From assembly GCA_963775295.1 (NCBI GenBank), contig CAVZIK010000006.1, positions 2,790,001 through 2,854,000 of the forward strand: a DNA stretch of 64,000 nucleotides, in the 5' to 3' direction. This DNA is from JAMDEO01 sp963775295 (GTDB lineage Bacteria > Actinomycetota > Thermoleophilia > RBG-16-64-13). The position numbers and the translations under genes are program-made. Below are positions 59,924 through 64,000 of this stretch, piece after piece. Below the pieces are notes generated by a model that was given only the letters and a program-made list of their open reading frames with translations, did no database searches and was not told where the DNA came from. The first letter of the stretch is position 1. Every line of letters starts with the position of its first letter.

Positions 59924-59952
59924 ATTATGCTGCCATGCCCAACCCAAGTCAA
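59924..59952 (-). promoter_or_regulatory. Promoter of transhydroxylase operon 1 (TTGACT-17-CATAAT)
   Basis: On the minus strand TTGACT (59947-59952) and CATAAT (59924-59929) are exactly 17 bp apart. Transcription would begin near 59917 and run straight into the palindromic array at 59876-59910. Confidence 0.7.
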
Positions 59953-59999
59953 CCAAAATCGAACCTCAAATCGACCTCGGACGACTGCCGACAACAACG

Positions 60000-60821
60000 C
60001 TAGGACGCGGCCGTTTGCCCGAGATAGCGAGAAAGTTCGGCTGCCGTGCTTTTCACAGCTTCCGCCTTCTTCTTCCTCTCCCTAATTCCAAATCTTTCCG
60101 CAGGCGCCACGATGGTCACCACGGCCTTGACAACGCCGTCGGACCCGAAGACCGGCGCCGAGACGGCACATACCCCGAGGTCCTGCTCTTCGAGGTCGTA
60201 AGCCAGGCCCCCACGCAAGACCGCGTTCAACTCAGCCGCGAGTCGCGCCGGATCGGTGACCGTGTGAGGCGTCAGCTTGATGTGGGGACCTTTGATGATC
60301 CTTTGCCGCTCGGGCTCGGGCCGATACGCGACCAGTACCTTCATGGCCGAGTTCGCCAGGTTGCGTACCACTCGACCCAGTGGGAGGTTTGGCTTGAACG
60401 GGTGGGAAGTCGCCACCTGATCGACCACGACGGCCCCCCCGTTTCCCTCTACCACGAGTTCGACGGTTTCGGACGTAACCGCTGCCAAATGCTCCAGAAT
60501 CGGGTGCGTCGAGCGGGAGAATCCCACGTACGACAACGACAGATATGCACCGGGAATGGTCGCCGGCCCTATGTGATAGAGCTCCGTCTCGGGATCGAAG
60601 GTCAGAAAGCCCTTCCATTCCAGGGTCCGAAGCATCCTGTATGCCGTGGTCTTGGAAATGCCCGTCTTCCGCGAGATTTCGTCGAGTCCCCACTCGGAGT
60701 GCTCCACGTCGAACAGGCTGAAGATCGACAGACCTCGGGCGAGAGCCTGCACGAAGAGATCGTTCGATTCCTCAGTGCCGCCCTCTACCGAACCTCTGGG
60801 CCTGCCCCCGATCCTCGCCAT
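60000..60821 (-). CDS. IclR family regulator between the two transhydroxylase loci
   Basis: A 273-aa IclR-type regulator: winged helix at about 25-90 (LFDVEHSEWGLDEISRKTG, ISKTTAYRMLRTLEWKGFL) and an effector domain (VVVDQVATSHPFKP, CAVSAPVFGSDGVVKAVVTI), with a charged C-terminal helix. It shares orientation with the genes on both sides and lies between transhydroxylase small subunit 2 (ending at 60996) and large subunit 1. The palindromic array 100 nt past its stop is its most likely operator. Ligand probably a phenolic, by family precedent. Confidence 0.9.
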   Translation of the reverse strand: MARIGGRPRGSVEGGTEESNDLFVQALARGLSIFSLFDVEHSEWGLDEISRKTGISKTTAYRMLRTLEWKGFLTFDPETELYHIGPATIPGAYLSLSYVGFSRSTHPILEHLAAVTSETVELVVEGNGGAVVVDQVATSHPFKPNLPLGRVVRNLANSAMKVLVAYRPEPERQRIIKGPHIKLTPHTVTDPARLAAELNAVLRGGLAYDLEEQDLGVCAVSAPVFGSDGVVKAVVTIVAPAERFGIRERKKKAEAVKSTAAELSRYLGQTAAS

Positions 60822-60914
60822 CCATCACTCCCTCGTCCTGTTACGACCATCTATCCTTCCCAGATAGTGTAGCCCCGGTAGCGGGACGGTGGGAAATACC
60901 GGCCTTGCTTCAAG

Positions 60915-60949
60915 ACTCGGCCCCGGCTGCTTTGCAGCCGGGGCCGAGT
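60915..60949 (-). terminator. Terminator of transhydroxylase operon 2
   Basis: ACTCGGCCCCGGCTGC (60915-60930) and GCAGCCGGGGCCGAGT (60934-60949) form a perfect 16-bp stem with a TTT loop, 46 nt past the small-subunit stop. The rest of 60822-60995 carries the IclR start region only. Confidence 0.85.
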
Positions 60950-60995
60950 ACATCCGCAATCGTCATCGGCGGGGTAGACCTGCCGATCCGGCCTG

Positions 60996-61820
60996 TTACG
61001 CCTTCCAGAGAACGATGTCACCCAGGTTCTGATCTGTGAGAGTGGCATCGATGGGGCCGAGCTTCTGGCTCAGATACCCTGGCTTTTCGATAAGGAGGGT
61101 GTACATGCCCTCGGGGAGATCTTTCAGCCAGAAGTCGCCGTAGTTGTCGGTCTCAGCTGAGGTCGTCCCCCCGGTCTCGATGTTGGTAGCGGTGACGATG
61201 GCACCCTTGGTGCACTCGTCGGCCTCCTTATCGTAGATGGCGCCCGCTATCCACTTCTTGGGCAGGTTGAGATAGTAGACTCGGGGTCTCGTGGCAAGCT
61301 CGGGCTTTAAGAGCTCTGCTTTGGCGATCACGTCTTTGAGGTCTTCCTCGTCTCCGAAGGTAAATGCTCCGGTGGGACAGGCATCCGAACAGCGGGTCTC
61401 TGTCCAGCCTCTATCGATGAGGTGCGCGCAGAAGGTGCACTTCTGGGCGATGTTGAGATCATCGTTGAAGTAGATGACGTTCTCGTAGGGACAGGCCTCT
61501 ATACAAAGCTGGTTGCCCCGGCACTCCTCCGGGTCGATGATGACGATGCCGTCGGGTCTGCGGTAGATGGCGCCTGCGTTGCAGGCTTCGATACAGGGGG
61601 CGTCTTCGCAGTGCTGGCATATGCTGTGGTGGTAGGTGACCTGTACTTTGGGCACAGTGCCCCGCTCCAGGTTGATGACCTTGTTCCAGAACTGGCCGGT
61701 GTCCGGCTGGGGTTTGGCAATGGGGGTCCAGTCGTTGACGCAGTGCTCGTCCTTGCAGGCCACCTGGCAGTTGTGACAACCATTGCAGATGGCAAGATCG
61801 ATGATCATGACTTTGCCCAT
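60996..61820 (-). CDS. Transhydroxylase-like small subunit 2
   Basis: A 274-aa paralogue of the small subunit at 56425-57255, exactly the length of the P. acidigallici protein. It has the same CNGCHNCQVAC, CQHCEDAPCIEAC, CRGNQLCIEAC (Asn in place of the fourth-cluster Cys) and CTFCAHL...CSDAC motifs, plus one extra Cys at 27, and the C-terminal beta domain (GDFWLKDLPEGMYTL). GGGAGGTG precedes the ATG, which shares one base with the large-subunit stop (TGATG). A 49-residue in-frame extension is rejected. Likely a second enzyme with different substrate or condition. Confidence 0.88.
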   Translation of the reverse strand: MGKVMIIDLAICNGCHNCQVACKDEHCVNDWTPIAKPQPDTGQFWNKVINLERGTVPKVQVTYHHSICQHCEDAPCIEACNAGAIYRRPDGIVIIDPEECRGNQLCIEACPYENVIYFNDDLNIAQKCTFCAHLIDRGWTETRCSDACPTGAFTFGDEEDLKDVIAKAELLKPELATRPRVYYLNLPKKWIAGAIYDKEADECTKGAIVTATNIETGGTTSAETDNYGDFWLKDLPEGMYTLLIEKPGYLSQKLGPIDATLTDQNLGDIVLWKA

Positions 61821-64000
61821 CAGGCACCTCCCTCCATGAACCCGGCTATGCACGGCCCGGCGGTAACGTGACACTCGCGGGCAAAGGCCTCGGGGTATTT
61901 GGTTTTCAACGCATCGAGATCGGCCTTTTCCACTTCGACCAAGAAACCGCTCACCGCGTGGCCGCACGCGTTCTTGGATGTGGTGTTGCGCGGGACGATA
62001 GTGTTGATGGCGCCGCCCCGGTCGATCTCGCCGGGGACGATGGGATCGTATTTCGCCCCGTGATCGATCCCGACCGCTCCGGGAATGATGCGCTCAGTGA
62101 TATAAGCACCGGCCAGCACGGTCCCTCGCTCGTTGAAGATGCTCACCACGTCGCCCTTCTTGATGCCCCGGGCTTTCGCGTCAACCGGGTGCATCCAAAG
62201 CGGGTGATACTGATATCCGTCGGCGGCCCTAACCTTGCAGGTGTCTATCTCGCGGAACCACGTGATGTCGTCGTGCTGCGAGTGGACACCCCAACGCGGA
62301 TGGTTGCTCATGACGAGAAGCGGATACTTCTTCGAGCGCTCGGTACCGATAGTCTCCTCGTGATACAGACCTTGGGGCACCCACTTCGGCACCGGCGGCC
62401 GTTCCAGGTCATCGGGGAAGTGCTTGTCCAATCCGGTTGAGAAGAACTCAAGCTTGCCGGTGGGCGTCGAGAGAGGATGCTTATCGGGATCCTCATAGAA
62501 CTTGATGAGCCCCGCGGGGATGTCCTCCCAACCCTCAGCAGGCGGAACCACGTAGTAGCCCTTCTTCTGTAAGTCTTCCCAGCTGATACGATCGGCCACC
62601 CGGGATGTCTCGTAGCCCAGCTTGATAAGGTCCGCAATGCTCCTGCCCCCTGTGTATTCCTGGAGCAGGCCCAGACGCTCGGCGATCTTGCATACGATCT
62701 CGTAATCGCTGAACGATTCCCCAAGCGGCTCGATACACCGCTCCTCCAGGAAGAGCATGTTCATCTGCCCGCTGCAGATGTCACTGCCGATGTCGTCCTC
62801 CTCCAGCATGGTGTTGACGGGGAGGATAATATCCGCGAACAGGGCGTCATTCTCGATCCACGGATGTTGGCACAGGATGAACTCGATGTCCGGATGCCGC
62901 GTTGCCCTGATGAAGTCGTTGCCGCAGTTCCAGCAGGTTATCCACGAGGGCGAGTCCGACCAGATCATGTGTATCTTGGAACAGCCGTCGGCGGGGTATT
63001 TGTAATGCACGAATTGGTCTTTGCGGTCGGCCATCTCGCTCTCGCAGCCGTACCAGTCGAGCGTACCCTCGAGTATGGCCTTGGGCACGAGGCTCTTGGG
63101 AATGAACGACGGATGGTTGGTCAACGTCGGCATGCTGCCCTGATATGCCTCGATGAGATCGGTCAACACCGCGGGCGCAGGCGGCGACATGTTGTCCATG
63201 AGATCGAGAAGGCTCCATTCGATCATCTTAGACTGGTTGCAGCCGGGCTTGCCCAGTCCCTGCATAGCTAGACAGATGACTTGCAGACGAGCCGGCTCCG
63301 TGGAGTATGGCCCGCGGATGCCCGGGCCTCCGTTTCCGATGACGATGGTGGTGGGCTTCGAGGCCCACTCGTCGGCGAGGGCCTTGATGGTACGGCTGGG
63401 CACGCCGGTGACGGGGGCGGCCCATTCGGGGGATTTGGCCACACCGTCCTCGCGCCCCATGACGTAGTCCTCGAACTTGTCCACCCCGTAGGCGTGAGTT
63501 TCGAGATACTCCTTGTCATACGTGCCCTTCTCGAACCACCGGTAGCAGATGGCGAGATAGAGAGCAGCATCGGTATTGGGCAGGATGGGGATCCATTTGT
63601 CGGCATGGACGGCGTTGGCATAGTTGCAGTCCGGGCAGACAAAGATCTGTTTGATGCCCAACTCGGTCCACCAGTAGCTGAGCCTGCTGGGCAGTTGACC
63701 ACCCCAGCCCCACGGCGTGACCTCCAAGTCGCAGCCCCAGTGAAGGATCAATTCCGTATTCTTGGCGATGTCGTACAGGAGGTTCTTCTGCGGCATCTGC
63801 TGGCCTACAGGCTCACAGCCCCACACGTGCTTCGATCCCCACCACCAACCTTCCCAGCTATCCGGGTCGCGTATCTGCAGCGTGTAGCCGCCCCAAAGAG
63901 TGAGGAGTTTGCGCATGCAGCCGTGAGGACCATGAACTACCTTGTTCTCGCCATGCTGGTCCGATTGGCTGAACAGCGCTGTGGGACCGTATGTCTCCTT
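61820..64000 (-). CDS. Transhydroxylase-like molybdopterin large subunit 2 (5' truncated by window)
   Basis: 726 codons are visible; by comparison with copy 1 about 140 N-terminal residues lie beyond the window. The frame is open from base 64000 (KETYGPTALF...SDQHGEN), so the internal ATG at 63916 is not the start. Motifs match copy 1: SDQHGEN, DPDSWEGWWWGSKH, GNGGPGIRGPYSTEPAR, NHPSFIPKSLVPKAILEG, DGCSKIHMIWSDSPSWITCW. The segment between KMIEW and NHPSF differs most: copy 1 has tyrosines at 410, 420 and 425, copy 2 keeps only the last, so substrate preference may differ. Coupled to small subunit 2. Confidence 0.87.
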   Translation of the reverse strand, partial: KETYGPTALFSQSDQHGENKVVHGPHGCMRKLLTLWGGYTLQIRDPDSWEGWWWGSKHVWGCEPVGQQMPQKNLLYDIAKNTELILHWGCDLEVTPWGWGGQLPSRLSYWWTELGIKQIFVCPDCNYANAVHADKWIPILPNTDAALYLAICYRWFEKGTYDKEYLETHAYGVDKFEDYVMGREDGVAKSPEWAAPVTGVPSRTIKALADEWASKPTTIVIGNGGPGIRGPYSTEPARLQVICLAMQGLGKPGCNQSKMIEWSLLDLMDNMSPPAPAVLTDLIEAYQGSMPTLTNHPSFIPKSLVPKAILEGTLDWYGCESEMADRKDQFVHYKYPADGCSKIHMIWSDSPSWITCWNCGNDFIRATRHPDIEFILCQHPWIENDALFADIILPVNTMLEEDDIGSDICSGQMNMLFLEERCIEPLGESFSDYEIVCKIAERLGLLQEYTGGRSIADLIKLGYETSRVADRISWEDLQKKGYYVVPPAEGWEDIPAGLIKFYEDPDKHPLSTPTGKLEFFSTGLDKHFPDDLERPPVPKWVPQGLYHEETIGTERSKKYPLLVMSNHPRWGVHSQHDDITWFREIDTCKVRAADGYQYHPLWMHPVDAKARGIKKGDVVSIFNERGTVLAGAYITERIIPGAVGIDHGAKYDPIVPGEIDRGGAINTIVPRNTTSKNACGHAVSGFLVEVEKADLDALKTKYPEAFARECHVTAGPCIAGFMEGGA

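Noticed and set aside
60840..60880. CTATC/GATAG inverted repeat upstream of the IclR gene as an autoregulatory operator
   Set aside because: Arms of only 5 bp and no resemblance to the ATTCCGT array.
1..64000. tRNA, rRNA, CRISPR, IS elements or prophage
   Set aside because: No spacer holds a cloverleaf-like or repeat-spacer pattern, and no transposase or integrase is encoded.

Overview
This is a GC-rich bacterial chromosome segment. Its gene order points to Actinomycetota: polA-rpsA-coaE-(SLT)-uvrB and comEA-comEC-holA / rpsT / lepA / hemW / hrcA / dnaJ are arrangements familiar from that phylum. Several genes suggest an anaerobic or facultative, probably deep-branching member rather than a classical aerobic actinomycete: rubrerythrin, a ferritin-like protein, futalosine-pathway menaquinone genes, and two copies of a molybdenum transhydroxylase of the pyrogallol/phloroglucinol type. 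I cannot fix the class from sequence alone. No rRNA, tRNA, insertion sequence, prophage or CRISPR array is visible. Almost everything is on the minus strand; the plus-strand genes are the PAS-GGDEF gene, rpsT, the M23 peptidase and acs.

Layout. 1-2.1 kb: a short-chain dehydrogenase and an orphan MtaA-like (URO-D fold) methyltransferase. 2.2-11 kb: a tightly coupled translation/heat-shock operon, read leftwards as lepA, a small membrane protein, hemW, hrcA, dnaJ, prmA, rnr, smpB. 11-15 kb: a PAS-PAS-GGDEF diguanylate cyclase, a DUF3795 zinc-ribbon protein and murJ. 15-19.7 kb: rpsT, then comEA-comEC-holA, where holA appears to start with CTG overlapping the comEC stop. 19.8-25.2 kb: rubrerythrin, an alpha/beta hydrolase, yajQ, a secreted M23 peptidase and an ABC-F ATPase. 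25.3-35.4 kb: a long leftward run comprising a beta-CASP metallo-hydrolase, a YHS-SLOG fusion, a zinc alcohol dehydrogenase, pyruvate-dehydrogenase-type E1alpha and E1beta, two tandem nitroreductases, lipoyl E2, futalosine hydrolase (mqnB) and mqnD. 35.6-49.9 kb: acs, a ferritin-like protein, a branched-chain-type binding lipoprotein, leuS, uvrB, a lytic transglycosylase, coaE, rpsA and polA.

The accessory and most interesting part is 50-64 kb. It holds two transhydroxylase large/small subunit pairs (the second cut by the window end), an IclR regulator between them, a livGFHM-type ABC importer lacking its binding protein, a second IclR regulator, tatA, and a GntR-HTH/periplasmic-binding-domain regulator of a type often linked to molybdate sensing. 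The first pair has a good sigma70-like promoter followed at once by a 35-bp array of overlapping palindromes (half-site ATTCCGT/ACGGAAT), a strong candidate operator for the adjacent IclR protein. The simplest reading is a regulated anaerobic polyphenol (gallate, pyrogallol, phloroglucinol or resorcinol-like) utilisation locus with its own uptake system. The substrate is inference; the enzyme family is well supported by subunit sizes, the Asp-Ser-Trp molybdenum motif and the cysteine pattern.

Start codons were chosen from ribosome-binding sites, family N-termini and stop/start overlaps, so several genes here are shorter (or, for holA, longer) than the longest ATG/GTG/TTG-initiated reading frame.
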